Positions 33,371 through 44,201 of a DNA stretch of 64,000 bases are shown here, piece by piece (positions within the stretch are counted from its first letter, which is position 1; every line of letters starts with the position of its first letter). Below the pieces are notes generated by a model. That model saw only the letters and a program-made list of their open reading frames with translations, made no database searches and was not told where the DNA came from. The stretch is from Lasiodiplodia sp. COLG20 (Eukaryota; Ascomycota; Dothideomycetes; Botryosphaeriales; Botryosphaeriaceae). The position numbers and the translations under genes are program-made. Location: positions 1,044,501 to 1,108,500 of the forward strand of contig VNWV01000009.1 in assembly GCA_009801085.1 (NCBI GenBank). Direction: 5' to 3'.

Positions 33371-35421
33371 CTACACTCTTTCCACTTCCTCGACCACAAC
33401 TTTGCTTGGCTTCCCCAAGTCATTCCCCTCGTCCCCTCCATCACCACCCACTCGCACCACTGCCTTACCGAACGCCCTAGTCGGAGTTTCCTTTTCAAAC
33501 AATGCGTCCAGCTCTTCCAAACTCCTCCCCTTCATTTCCGGCACAAACAGCCAGCACAGCAGCGTCACCACCACGGCGGTGCTGCCGTACAGGAAGCCGA
33601 CCTTGGCGCCCAAGCCCGCATAGTCGGCATTGACGAGGTAGGGAACGGTGAAGCTGATGACGAAGGCGCAGGTGATGGACAGCGAGTTAGCCAGCATGGC
33701 CGTCTTCTCGGCGACGCGGCGGGCGGGCGCCTCGGCCATGGTGATGTAGCTGAGCGGCGCCCAGGTCAGGCCGAAGAAGACGCCAAACATCATGAGCCCC
33801 GCGACCAGCGCGTCCTTTTCGGCCTGGTTCGGCGGCGCCGGGACGGTGCCCAGGCCGCCGACCAGGTAGAGGAACGTGGCTTGCGCGAGGCCGCCGAAGA
33901 GGAGCAGCGGGCGTCGGCCCACCCGGTCGACGATGAGGGAGGTGGTGAGGGCGGTGAAGAACTGGAGCGTCGTGTAGGCGATTCCGAGCGCGAACGAGTT
34001 GGAGTAGCCTTGTTGTTGGTAGAAGAGGACGCCGTATTGCGAGGTGAAGATCTGGCCCGAGAGTTGCTGGGCTAACATGCCGAGGATGGCAATACCAGCA
34101 CGGCGCTACCGGAAACGCACGTTAGCTTATGTACATGGACGGTGATGGTGGCCGGTTGGAGGGACGCATACTCTGTTTGTGCCTGTGAAGACTTCCATCC
34201 AGCCGCCTTTGCCTTCGTTGGTGCGCGCGTAGAGCATGACGCTAAGCTCCTCGTTGAGGGTCTGTGGGTCGGTATTCGTGCGGAGCTTGCGCAGTGCGGC
34301 CGCCGCAGCCTCGGTGTCGCCACGGCTGATGAGCCTGTAGAGCGGAATTAGCTGTTTGATCAGATGGTTTGCGAAGTCGGAGTGCTTACCATCTCGGAGA
34401 TTCGACCAGGAAGGGATATGCTGCGATGAGAATAGCAGGCATCACAAATTGAATGCCTAGAATTTTATCAGTTTGAGAAGTGACGTGGTAAAGCTGGAAA
34501 GAATATACCAAGAGGAATCATCCAGCAAGCATTGGTGTCGAGCTGTTTGGTTCCGTAGTTGATCAGATTGGCAACGACTTGAGAGAACATGATCTGAATC
34601 TGGATCTGGCCTCCAATGAGTCCACGTAGCTCTTGAGGCGCCGTTTCAGCAAGGTATGAGGGGATCATCAACATGCAGATGCCTGGCCATATTAGCACAT
34701 ATATAAAAGAGTTGATAGAAGGCATTTTACCTGTCATGAAGTAGCAGGTTATACGCCCTACTGTGAATTGCGCTGCAGTAGTGGCAGCAATCTGCAGCAC
34801 GGTACCACTTTCACGCAGTAAGTATAATGAAAGATGGACTGTGTCAAGGGACTCACATTATGGAACAGATGGCAATGAACAGCAAGCTCTTCTTCCTGCC
34901 AAACCGCTCAGCCAATGGGGCGGCGACCCAAGTTCCCTAGCTCAGAAATGTCAGGGATGGCCAAGTATGTGAGCAGGTCGGGAGGGCTACAAGGAGCTTT
35001 CCAAGATATGGCGTCGAGTTCATGATCGAGGAGAGGTAGGAGGGTATACTGCAAGTGCCATCGGCGTCGCACTTTCCGAACCTTCTCTTGAATGCTTCAT
35101 TTCGTCAGCCCTTGACCATGTTTTGACGAAGAACAGCCACTCACGCTCCATGGCCTGAAGACCGCTGAAGACGCCGACCTAAGGAGTGTTAGGCATTACA
35201 GTATAGACCAAGGCCATGTTGAGCGTACATCGTAGCCGAAGTTGAACATGGCAGCGCTTGTGTATCTGAAAAGTACGGTTAAGTTGGCGGTACACGCGTC
35301 GTCCCATCAAAGCTCACATGGTGACGAAAGCAACAGCAGGCGTGAACAGAGCCATGCGTTGCTTGAAAGTCATGGCGCTGGCCTTGTCGGCCGCGTTGCT
35401 CTTGAGGATGCGCGGAGCCAT
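33371..35421 (-). CDS. MFS sugar transporter, 524 aa, ten exons
   Basis: Exons: 35318-35421, 35229-35265, 35145-35178, 34991-35094, 34857-34936, 34731-34807, 34509-34682, 34390-34456, 34172-34334 and 33371-34105. The nine introns are 48-66 nt and all keep phase. The twelve-helix sugar porter pattern is clear: FNFGYDVGVFSG in helix 1, AERFGRKKSL in loop 2-3, GRITCYFMTGIC, SYLAETAPQELRG, VESPRW at the end of helix 6, QQLSGQIF in helix 7, DRVGRRPLLL in loop 8-9 and VPEMKGRSLEELDALFE after helix 12. It probably imports hexoses or di/oligosaccharides by proton symport at the plasma membrane; the residues of the CNA-type extracellular loop and ETxPQELRG resemble the lactose/cellobiose-type branch, but substrate is unproven. 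The ATG at 35421 (MAPRILKSN) was chosen; upstream in-frame ATGs at 35487 and beyond would add an atypical tail. Two exons are only 37 and 34 nt. Confidence 0.92.
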
Positions 35422-35931
35422 TACGGGAGGCTGAGAAGTTACAGGAACAGAACGACGAGACAACAGCAGTGCATGGTGACTAGCCATTATGTACAACCGC
35501 AACAAGGCAGCGGAAAAGTGTCCGCCCTGGTTTGCATTGATGCCGATCTCCCAAGTTTCTGCAAGATCTGGTCTGGCATTTGCGGTGCTCGGCAATTGAA
35601 CATGAGATTAGGCGATAGATGTCCCGAAGCAGGTCGCCGGGAAGAGTAATGTTTTGAGCAGCTCAGTCCACATCAAGCGCCGACCCCGGGCCTTGCGGGG
35701 AAGTGTGACCGTGCTGTCGCAGCGAGACGCGGAGAACTGGGGCTACTGCGAGTCCGGGGGCCCGTTCGGGGAAATCTTCGGCGCCATGCAGCAAGGCATG
35801 CGGGTGTCGGCATCGGGCACGGTTAAAGATCGTGCAGCAGCAGCGCAGGCCGCGTGGTCGTGTTGCAGAGAAGCACCCTGGAACGAATGATCTGGACAAG
35901 ATCTTGAAAATTAAGTTTTCGCTCATTTCAT

Positions 35932-35975
35932 GGGTAGTTGAAGCTATCGTCCGGACGGGAACGTATAATTGGTAA
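35932..35975 (+). repeat. Dispersed repeat motif, copy 2
   Basis: Begins GGGTAGTTGAAGCTATCGTC and continues with a CGGACG block and a GTATAATT block also seen in the other copies. Downstream (36060-36130) a CCCTGCTAT...ACCCCCT segment resembles segments downstream of copy 4 (62590-62700), so the repeated unit is several hundred bases long and decayed. Confidence 0.5.
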
Positions 35976-36779
35976 TTCGACATTTACGTCCGGACAACGG
36001 TTCACATAGTCGAATAATTCCTCGCAGATATTGTTAGAACAGATGTCTTCTGGGGTCCAAAGATACCCCCTCTTCCAAGGCCCTGCTATGTCTCGTATTA
36101 GCTTTCGGCTGTAATACCCCCTGTGCGGCTACAGCGAAGTTGCTTTTTTCATGAAAAGCCGCGATTCTGACCTATCATCACCGTAAGCAGGAGCTCAGAC
36201 CCCCGAATCTAGACCTATCATATTATCAGCACGAACGAACCCAAATTCCCCCATGACGAATTTCGCATTAGCATTCCACTGTAAGGGACAGGCTCCACAA
36301 TGGATACAGCGACAGGAAAATGCTCAAATGCCTCTGACGGCATTCCAGTGTGCGGCGGAACGTGGCAAGTGCCCGCCTGGTGGAATATTCTCGTCCCGGA
36401 TGGGTCGGTCACGTATGGTTTCATGCTTTGGAGAATAGGTGAGCTGAAGTCCATATATGGGCAATCCGGAGAGGCACTAAGAAGAGTCGGAACAAGAAGA
36501 CGATATAAGAGGGAAAGAGGCGACTCCGACAGCCAGTAGTCCGAGGTATTCGATGAGGAGCCTCTAGACAATGCGCTCAGGTGTGAAAATCTCTCTCTTT
36601 TCTACCTTGTAGCGCTCCGCTGGGCATATAGGCTCTTCCGAAAAGGTTATTCCTACAAGTTTCGCGAGTTGTACCTCGAATTACTGGACAATAGAGCATC
36701 CGCCCCGCGCACGGTCCGCTGCGAGCTCCCAGGGTGGAGAGCGAAGACGAAGACGATAAGGGTGAAGCACGAGGATCGG

Positions 36780-36905
36780 GAGTGGATGAGGAGAATATCG
36801 CTCAGGAGATGTGGAAATGGAGGATGCCGTAGATGTGGAGGTGGTGTGGCGTTAGGCGGAGGAACAGAAAGTACACCCCTTCTAATGAGCAGTAGCGATG
36901 GGAAG
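36780..36905 (+). repeat. Decayed repeat, relic A
   Basis: Shares an ordered set of blocks with 49445-49565: GCTCAGGAGA, ATGCCGTAGAT versus GTGCCGTAGAT, TAGGCGGAGGAA, and a CCTTCT-AT-AG-AGT run. Similarity is roughly two thirds by eye, with many C/T and G/A differences. No intact reading frame spans it. Probably a dead transposable element. Confidence 0.5.
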
Positions 36906-38041
36906 CAACTAAGGAAGCCTCTCGAAAATAGCAAATTATACCTGTGTTCTGGAAATTCTGCATCGCGATCCGCCCGTGATATTGTACTGTGTTTCTGCTG
37001 CCTTTTCTTTAACGTGTCGAAAGTACCAACACTCGAACAACAACACGGAATTCGACTGCCGGAGTGACTGCCTTTGCTTGAGCGCGCATGCGCCTGCCAG
37101 AGCGCGGTCCCGAATTTTCGTGGTTGCCTGCTTAGTGCAAGCTCTGCAGCGCCTTCCTCGTCGCGTCGCGTCGCGTCGCGCTGCTGGCTGCCTGGCCCGT
37201 GCGCCGCGCTAGTCTCCCTGCCGCCTATAAATCTGCGCCGTTTCAACTTCTTCTTCTTCTTCAGTCGACTTTGTCAGTTTGCCGCGCCCCATACACTTTC
37301 GAAGAACGCCTTGCTAACCTGCTTCCTCACAGACTCTTAGAATCACTTCTATAGTAAACGTCTCCTTCTGAGCTCCTTACCAGAGCCACAGAATCTCCAA
37401 CCTGGCTGATGAGCGCATATCCCCGACACCCTAGAGTGAGGCCCTTGCACCGGCTTCGGCTGGCGCGGCAATGATCTCGACCTTCCTGGACGTCTTGACT
37501 TCGGTCGGTCTGGCTGGGTGGGTGTTGGTGGACGTCTGACAGGCTGCTTTTTCCGGTTTCTTATGGCTGAAACCTAGCGTAGACAGTGTTCGGGCATCGG
37601 AGAGTGTTCTTTGTAGACCTGAAGTAGTCAATGCAGATTTTGATCGGAAAAGTTGTCCTTCATGAATCGTGACGCAGATAATTCGACACCAACGCCTAGC
37701 ACCCATGGATGCATGCGTGGAGCCTTCGACGCAAGCGCGAAGGAGGAATGCAAGAGCGCGGTGTACGCTGTGACGTGCTCACCGATGAGACTGCCTGCCC
37801 ACCAGAAATGGAGCGTCGGACAGTGCGACAGCGGGGGTGCCACAGCGGTCCAGAGGTCATCCGAACGTCACGACAGCCACATGTGGCTTGACCCCGCTAT
37901 GACGTCCTGAGTCGTGTCAATAAAGCTCTCACAACACCACGTCCTCACCTTTGTTTTCGACAGCCTTGTAGCAATACCCTGCTGTTAATTCGCTCCAAGC
38001 TTGCTCCCATGCCGATTCCCTCTCGAAACATTGTTTCCACC

Positions 38042-39145
38042 ATGACGAACGCTTCGAGGAAGGAGATCCTCTCCAAGGTTTACAAGATGATCCCACCCAT
38101 GCTTGAGAGCTTCCACAAGGGCAAGTGCCGACTCCCGATATGAATATTCCTATCCTAACTCTGCATCGCAGGCCAATTGGGACGTGTAGCCGTCATTGGA
38201 GGTAGCGAAGACTACACTGGCGCACCCTACTTCTCTGCCATGGCTTCCGCAAAATTAGGCGCCGACATGGTACGTTCCCTCGCCCTTTCTTGAAACCGTT
38301 GCACTTTGATATACGATTCCGCTGACGCAACCCGATAGTCCCACGTCATCTGCGAGCCCGGCGCCGGCGCCGTCATCAAGACCTACTCGCCCAACTTGAT
38401 GGTGCACCCGTACATGCGGCAATCCAAGAACCTCGCCTCCAACGAATCTGCCGAGAGCGTGTCCGACGAAGTCTGCGCCATGCTCTCGCGGCTGCACGTC
38501 ATCGTCGTCGGGCCGGGCCTAGGGCGGGACGAACTGATGCAAGAAACAGCGGCGCGGGTGCTGCGCGAGGCCCGCAAGCAAAACATCCCCTTCGTCCTGG
38601 ACGCCGACGGCCTGCTGATCGCGCAGCAACAGCCCGACATCGTTGACGGCTACACGGAGTGCATCCTCACGCCTAACGTCGTCGAGTTCGGCCGGCTGGC
38701 CAAGAGCAAGGGCATCAACGTCCAAGATGGCGACCCGACCACCCTCTGTGAGCGCCTGGCCAAGGCCTTCGGCGGCGTCACCATCATCCAGAAGGGCCCC
38801 AAGGACTACATCTCTAACGGCGAGCACACTCTCATTAGCGACGGCGAGGGTGGTCTCAAGCGCTCCGGCGGCCAGGGCGACACCCTGACCGGCAGCCTGG
38901 CCACCCTGCTCGCCTACCGCAGAGCCTACCTCGACCGCCTGTGGGACCACGACAACGACCTTAGCCCGAGCGAGTTGCTGGCCCTCGCCGCGTACGGCGG
39001 CAGTGCCGTCACACGCGAGTGCTCGCGTCTGGCATTCAAGGAGAAGGGTAGGGCATTGCAGGCAGGCGACCTGACGGAGCGCGTGCACGAGGCCTTCTTG
39101 AACGTCATTGGCGAGCCGGGGTCGAAGGCCCCTTCTAAGATGTGA
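38042..39145 (+). CDS. ATP-dependent NAD(P)HX dehydratase, 327 aa
   Basis: Three exons: 38042-38120, 38172-38269 and 38339-39145. Repairs the damaged hydrated cofactors NADHX and NADPHX using ATP. The carbohydrate-kinase-like fold shows [53 protein letters not shown], and the signature [15 protein letters not shown] with the catalytic Asp of GGxGDxL. Intron 1 (51 nt) starts GC rather than GT (GCAAGT...CGCAG); the protein join HKGQLGR needs it. An in-frame ATG at 38009 would add 11 residues, MPIPSRNIVST, a possible targeting extension; 38042 was chosen because CCACC precedes it while the upstream ATG has C at -3. Convergent with TAF7, 417 bp apart. Confidence 0.94.
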
Positions 39146-39562
39146 GGTGGTGCAATGCAAACTTTTGGCGACGGTTAATCACCTAAGAGTAGAAACGAGG
39201 AGCTAGCATAGCGAAGATAGTAATGAATATCATGAAGTATACAGCCTAACAAATCGCTTGATCGCGTCGCCACGATACTCCGCGAGCGGACTCGTCTCCC
39301 GCATCTATTGCTTGTCGACTTGGACCCGCAAGCATATTCGGGCTCCTCTTGCCGATCCCGGCAACACAGGCTACGATTTATTCCGCCCGCTTTTCTTCTT
39401 CTCAAGCCAAACACCGTTTCCTCCAGTTGCCGTCTGGACGCATCCCATAACCGTAATACGCCATTACCATGCCGTACCGTGCCATGCAAAGGAATAATTA
39501 AATAAAAATGTTCCCGTATCAAAGCTAAATCCCGCTCGATGGTGCAAACAGAGTCCCCCAAT
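39146..39562. other. Intergenic, 0.4 kb, between convergent genes
   Basis: 3' flanks of the NAD(P)HX dehydratase and TAF7 genes. No gene, RNA or repeat seen. Confidence 0.45.
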
Positions 39563-41269
39563 TTACTCGTCGTCATCATCACCCAAACTCGCCTTCTTGA
39601 GCTCGAGATCGCTCTGTAAGCTCCTGAACTTGGCCATCAGCCTCTGCTTCAGTAGCGGATTGTTCTGACGCTCCATCTGCTGCCTTGCGCTCTCAACCTC
39701 ACGCTGGAGATCCGCGACCTCCTCGCGCAGCTGGGCCTTCATCTCCTGCGCCTGTGCGGCCGCTTCGTCGATGTCGTCGTCGTCATCGTCATCTTCGTCA
39801 TCATCCTCTTCATCCTGCTCCGTCTCTGGCTCGGCTGAAGCTGACGCGCCAGGTGTGGCCACGGGCGTCTCGGCGCCCGGTGTGCCGACGACAGCGCTGG
39901 ACAGAATTCCCGACTCGCCGCCGCCGGAGCCGGCAGTGAGGGCGTGTTGGGCGACGGCGTGCGCGTCGAAGGCGGTGCCGGGTGTGGGGGCTTCGATGCT
40001 GGTGATAGGCTGGTCCTCGTCCATGGACATGGCAAGCATACGCTCCATCTCCTCCGCATCGACCTCTTCTTCGCCTTCGGCATCCATGTAACCTTCGGCG
40101 TCCATTAGGTCGCCCATAGCGTCTTCGTCACCGACCATCGAACTGATCTCGTCGCGGTCCTGGCGGTTCGGGTCGATGAGGTCGTACGAAGTGCTGCCGC
40201 CAGCCTTAGATGCCTTCTCATCTGCGTCGAGCAAGCGCTCAACTTCTTCCTCGACGGCTTCGATGGTACGTGTGCTGACGCGCTTGCGGAAGCGGCGCTT
40301 GCGAACGTAGTGCATGGGGGGTGTCAAGCCATGAGGGTACTGCCATGTCTTGTCGTCCACCTCTTTGGGCGTTGGGGCGTCCTTGGCCTGCTCTGGAGTA
40401 TCAACCTTGGTGTGGACCAGGAGCATCTGGCATATGTCGGCCGTCTTATACCAGCCGCTCTTCTTCTCCCAGCTCTTCATCCCTTCAACAATACACGGAA
40501 GATCCACCATACATGCCGCATAGTGGTGACCTTGGATCGAGACACAGGCACGCCTACCCTCCCTGTCGAAGAAGCGGAAGTGGACATCCGCGCCGCCCTC
40601 CTTTACAGAGAGGCCCACCCTCTTCTCGGCAATCGCCTTTTGCAAGTAGTCGCAATCGGGACCAGGTGCCATACGCAGCACGAATTGCGACTCAAGTACC
40701 GGATCGGGCTCCGCATCGTCCGCCTCACTATCATATCCAACACCGTATTCGCGCTTCGGCGGCTGGCCCACATGCTTCACCTTGATTCTCTGAACGGTCG
40801 GTGTCTTTGGCGCGGCGGACTTCAGCTTGAGGGAGATCGAATGGGTCCGTTGGGGAGGCGGCGCATGGGCTCCCGACGTCTTGAGGGACAGCGTAGGCCT
40901 CGATTTCTTTGTCGATGTGGTCGCGCCTCCGGCATCATCTTCGCGCGCGCGCTTCTTTGCGGACTTGGGAGCGGTGGTGGTAGAGGCGCCTCCTGCACTG
41001 GCACCTCCGCCGGCCTTCTCCTTCTTGGGGTTCTTGCGCTTTTTCTGTTGCTCTGGTGAGGTGGCCTGTCCAGCGGGGCCCGGAAGGGTTGGGGCGGTCT
41101 CGGTGACGGGCGTGTTCGCATTGGACTTGGGTTTGAAGCTGAGCTTGAGGCCACTGCCGCCGGGCGTGGCGGGCGACGAAGCGGAAGCTTCAGACGGCGG
41201 CTTGGGTGCGCCGAACTTGAGCTTCATGACGGGTGGCTTGGAGGGTTTGGATGGGTTGGAGGACGACAT
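39563..41269 (-). CDS. TAF7: TFIID subunit TAF7, 568 aa
   Basis: Single exon. The frame is open upstream to 41587, but that would cross the neighbouring promoter and start codon, so the ATG at 41269 (MSSSNPSKPSKPP) is used. TAF7 is a TFIID subunit that binds TAF1 and restrains its acetyltransferase activity. The N-terminal ~180 residues are basic and Ser/Pro rich with nuclear-type Lys runs. About residues 190-340 form the TAFII55 domain: DPVLESQFVLRMAPGPDCDYL, VHFRFFDREGRRACVSIQG, YAACMVDLPCIVEGMKSWEKK, YKTADICQMLLV, and YPHGLTPPMHYVRKRRFRKR. Behind it lies a long acidic tail with EDDDEDDDDDDD, then a C-terminal coiled coil (EVADLQREVESARQQMERQ) ending LKKASLGDDDDE. It diverges from a TAF3-like gene 233 bp away. 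Confidence 0.95.
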   Translation of the reverse strand: MSSSNPSKPSKPPVMKLKFGAPKPPSEASASSPATPGGSGLKLSFKPKSNANTPVTETAPTLPGPAGQATSPEQQKKRKNPKKEKAGGGASAGGASTTTAPKSAKKRAREDDAGGATTSTKKSRPTLSLKTSGAHAPPPQRTHSISLKLKSAAPKTPTVQRIKVKHVGQPPKREYGVGYDSEADDAEPDPVLESQFVLRMAPGPDCDYLQKAIAEKRVGLSVKEGGADVHFRFFDREGRRACVSIQGHHYAACMVDLPCIVEGMKSWEKKSGWYKTADICQMLLVHTKVDTPEQAKDAPTPKEVDDKTWQYPHGLTPPMHYVRKRRFRKRVSTRTIEAVEEEVERLLDADEKASKAGGSTSYDLIDPNRQDRDEISSMVGDEDAMGDLMDAEGYMDAEGEEEVDAEEMERMLAMSMDEDQPITSIEAPTPGTAFDAHAVAQHALTAGSGGGESGILSSAVVGTPGAETPVATPGASASAEPETEQDEEDDDEDDDDDDDIDEAAAQAQEMKAQLREEVADLQREVESARQQMERQNNPLLKQRLMAKFRSLQSDLELKKASLGDDDDE

Positions 41270-41502
41270 GGTGGGAGGCGTGCCGGTTCTGCGACGGAAA
41301 ATGGGCAGTGGCAGGCAACGCAACAGGAAGGCGCGCGTGCAGGTGGTGGAGGGCCCGCGGGCAATGAAAGTGAGGACGCGAAGTGACGTGCCCGGAGCAA
41401 GGCGCGCCAAGGCGGGCGAGCATTGCTTGGGGACTGCCTGACAGCAGCTGCGCGAGCTTTCGCACCACCCCACAAGCAAACAGCATCCGCATACCACTGG
41501 CA
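41270..41502. promoter_or_regulatory. Shared promoter of TAF7 and TAF3-like genes
   Basis: Only 233 bp separate the two start codons. Both core promoters must lie here. I see no TATA box, and the region is GC rich. The arrangement suggests joint control of two TFIID subunits, which is an inference. Confidence 0.6.
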
Positions 41503-42339
41503 ATGGCCCAAGAGCTGCACGCCGCCCTCCTTCGCCCGGCAATCCTCCACATCCTACGCGCCGCCGGCTACCACAGCGCGCGTCCATCCGTCGTCGACGC
41601 CGTGTCTGACATCGCCGCGCGGTACATGCTGCTGCTGGCCCAGCGCACCGCCTACCACGCCTGGTCCAACCACAACGATGCCGTCCCTACCATCTCCGAC
41701 GTGCGCATGGCCCTGACCGATGCTGGTTTGCTGGTCCCGTCCATGACCGGCGCCGAGGAAGCTTGGAAGGAGGTCTTACGCAAGCCGCTCGATGACTTCC
41801 CCGAGCGCAACGGCTTGCGCCTGAAGGAACAACGCCGCCGCGATCTCGAAGACACGGCCGACGTGCGCGAGTTCATCGACTGGATCACGGGTCCTGCCAA
41901 CAAGGAAATCATGAGAATCGCTGGCTTGGAGCGCGATGCTGCACAGGGTGGCAAGGGCCTCGACGCTGCCGCGGACGCGAACGCCGTGAAGGAGGATTAT
42001 CTGACCAGTAAGCCTTGCTTCCTTCTGCAGAATATGCATAGGGTCGGGTCAAGAGGCTAATCAAGCATCAATGCAGCACTCAAAAAGAAGCACAGCAAGA
42101 CTGGCGAAGAGTCGAGATTTCAAGGCACCGTTTTGGGCATCCCTGCAGAAGACCGATCAGTTCGAATCGAAGGCGGACCTCCGGAATCCATTCACGACTG
42201 GATCAAACAGACGCAAGAGAGGGCTGCTGCCGCAGCGAAGCTAGAAAGCGAAAGGGCGGCTAGCAACGGCCACGGAACCGCACCGAGATCACCGCCTGCC
42301 GAGAAGGAGGACGATGATCCAATGGATGTGGAAAGCTGA
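41503..42339 (+). CDS. Histone-fold protein, probable TFIID subunit TAF3, 255 aa
   Basis: Two exons, 41503-42007 and 42077-42339, with a 69-nt intron containing GCTAATC. The first ~80 residues are a bromodomain-associated histone fold: HAALLRPAILHILRAAGYHS, VVDAVSDIAARYMLLLAQRT, DAVPTISDVRMALTDAGLL. This fold is shared by TAF3, TAF8 and Spt7. A charged linker with RLKEQRRRDLEDTADVREFI and WITGPANKEIMRIAG follows, then LKKKHSKTGEESRFQGTVLG formed across the splice, which I associate with fungal TAF3. No PHD finger is present, as expected for short fungal TAF3. The C-terminus is acidic (EDDDPMDVES). TAF3 pairs with TAF10 in TFIID. Its head-to-head neighbour, TAF7, is another TFIID subunit. TAF8 is the main alternative. 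Confidence 0.82.
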
Positions 42340-42922
42340 AGTTCTGTTGTTTGATCGTTTGCAAATCATTACATGCATAGCGGGCGGAGTTCGGATGGAA
42401 ATCATCACAATCGCGGTAGGCTTTACACCGCATCACAAAAGTCTATACCCCGCTTGGCGTATACAATGGCCTGTTTGAGGCTTATCCACACGTGCGTACG
42501 AAATTCGGCGCAAACATACCCTGACGCCAAAGGGCAGCACGTGCAATCAGGAAGATCGCCGAAGAGATTCAATACACCTTCTGGCGTTTTGGGCAAGGAA
42601 CGAGAGCAGAGGGACGGTCCGCGCAACATGCGAGCAAGGGGGAAATAGTGTTGGAGAAGGCTAGCCATAGAGCAGCCAGGAAGCAAACAAGGTAAAAGCA
42701 AGCTTTGAGACTCTCGTGCTGCACCGATTTCGGGCGACTGAGTAGTCATACAAAATGCTTACGTCCAGCTTCTCAAGACATGTTTACAAATGCGTCGAAT
42801 GGAGTAAGCTTTTATTATCCTTTCACGGAGAAAGTGGTATTGTCGGTTTTTCGTCTCTCGCCTTTCCTACATTACATCGTTTTATGAATGCTCATCTGTC
42901 GTTACCGGCTCGCGTGCTTCCT
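42340..42922. other. Intergenic, 0.6 kb, between convergent genes
   Basis: 3' flanks of the TAF3-like gene and of the small disordered-protein gene. Short frames only. Confidence 0.4.
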
Positions 42923-43589
42923 TCAGCTGGAAGTGTTCGGGTAATTGTTCTTGTCCACGGGGTTCGCTGGTCCTCCCCTTTGTCCTAACACACCTCCCAC
43001 ATCGACATCGTGCGCCCTCTGCTCCTTGATCGCCTCTCTCAGCGGTGCCTGCTCCGCCTTCTTCCTGCACGACGTAAGAAACGTTAGCTATCTTCCTTTC
43101 TCTCGACTAACCAGCCATGCAAAGAACCTTCCCGCCCAGAGAATGGACGAAAAGCAAGCGTAAACAAACGTCAAAAACTCACCTATCCAGATCCATCTCC
43201 AAGCCAGGCTCAGTACCGCCCGACCCCGTCTTGCCCGCGCCGCCCGCGACAGCCTCGGCCACACGACCCTCTCCCGGCGCGGCCATCTGCTCTGCGTCAA
43301 GCTCCGTGTGGCGGCCAACATCCTCCTCGCGTAGGCCCTTGGCCTCCTCGCCGGAGCGGCCGGGCGCGCGCACGCCGCGGCCCAGCGACGTCTCGGTTGC
43401 CTCGTCGACGCTCGCCGTCTGCTTGGTCGGGATGCGCTGGTCGACGACGGGCGAGTCTGCGTTGCTGCGCGCAGTGGTGCTCGCCGCCGCGCGCTCGGCA
43501 GGGTCGTGCGTGACGGGGTTTCCAGGAGTCGTGTAGGCCTGGTTGAGGGTAGGCTGCGAAGGGCCCGTGGGGTTGAGGTCGTCGGCCAT
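42923..43589 (-). CDS. Small hydrophilic protein of unknown function, 182 aa
   Basis: Two exons, 43183-43589 and 42923-43064, with a 118-nt GTGAGT...GCAG intron. The frame is open to a GTG at 43640, but the first ATG is 43589 (MADDLNPTGPSQ). The protein is hydrophilic and Ala/Gly/Glu rich, with no Cys, no Trp and no membrane segment. Recognisable pieces are NQAYTTPGNPVTHDP, RIPTKQTASVDEA, and after the join KKAEQAPLREAIKEQRAHDVDVGG, ending NNYPNTSS. I do not recognise a family name. The helix-breaking, soluble composition is like small stress-related fungal proteins, but that is an impression. The intron is twice the usual local length. Confidence 0.78.
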
Positions 43590-44201
43590 TGTTGCGGCTT
43601 CAGTCGTGTTTTTCGTGGGATTGTTGTGTTCAAGGGTCACGGAGCCAATTGGAGCAATACTCGAAGGCTAGTTGTTCAGCGTGTGTGGAATTCTTCGGCA
43701 GAGGGATTTCGAAATGAAAGAGCTGGAGGTCTTGCTTGGAAATGAAGTGATGATGCAGCTAACTATGACGTAGGCGGGGCGTACGCACTAGCTCCCCGCC
43801 CCTCTGCTCCACAACCCAATTGGAAAGGACGCTGGGTTGATTGGCCACAACCCAAAATAAGCTATTGCTTATCGCAGCCTCATTTGACATGCATATTTGT
43901 CGTTCAGCGGCAAGTTGACTTATACCAATCGAGTCTTGCTTCCCTAGAGTCGGCTCACGAGATGCCTGCAATCACTCTGATATTTTCCAAGTAGCAACCA
44001 AATGCCTCTATAGACCTTTTGTACAGATCCAAAAGTAAGAAACCCCTCTATTAAAGTATAAGGAAAAATGTGCCTCTAAAAGGCACTCTCTAATGCCGCC
44101 GATGCTTAGACCCATGCCATTAAAACTAAGAATCTTTTTAACCTCTCTAGACTCCGGACCGCCATGCTATTTACAAGTCTCAAGCTCCGCCTCAGAGATC
44201 C
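43590..44201. other. Intergenic, 0.6 kb
   Basis: AT-richer stretch, 43960-44160 especially, with no gene. It may be a decayed repeat, but I could not match it to the other relics. Confidence 0.35.

Larger units (their letters stand above)
35422..38041. other. Gene-free stretch of 2.6 kb with repeat relics and an orphan TATA element
   Basis: No supportable gene. Holds dispersed motif copy 2 (35932) and relic A (36780-36905), both listed separately. Four tandem TCGCG units lie at about 37160-37181. A TATAAAT at about 37224 is followed by a CT-rich leader-like stretch but by no convincing reading frame. The right end is the promoter of the NAD(P)HX dehydratase gene. Confidence 0.45.

Noticed and set aside
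35422..35595. Longer N-terminus of the sugar transporter
   Set aside because: In-frame codons upstream add an atypical tail; the ATG at 35421 gives a normal-length MFS N-terminus.
41270..41587. TAF7 extended at its N-terminus to 674 residues
   Set aside because: It would cover the TAF3-like start codon, has unconserved Cys-rich sequence, and the ATG at 41269 begins the Ser/Lys-rich start expected of the family.
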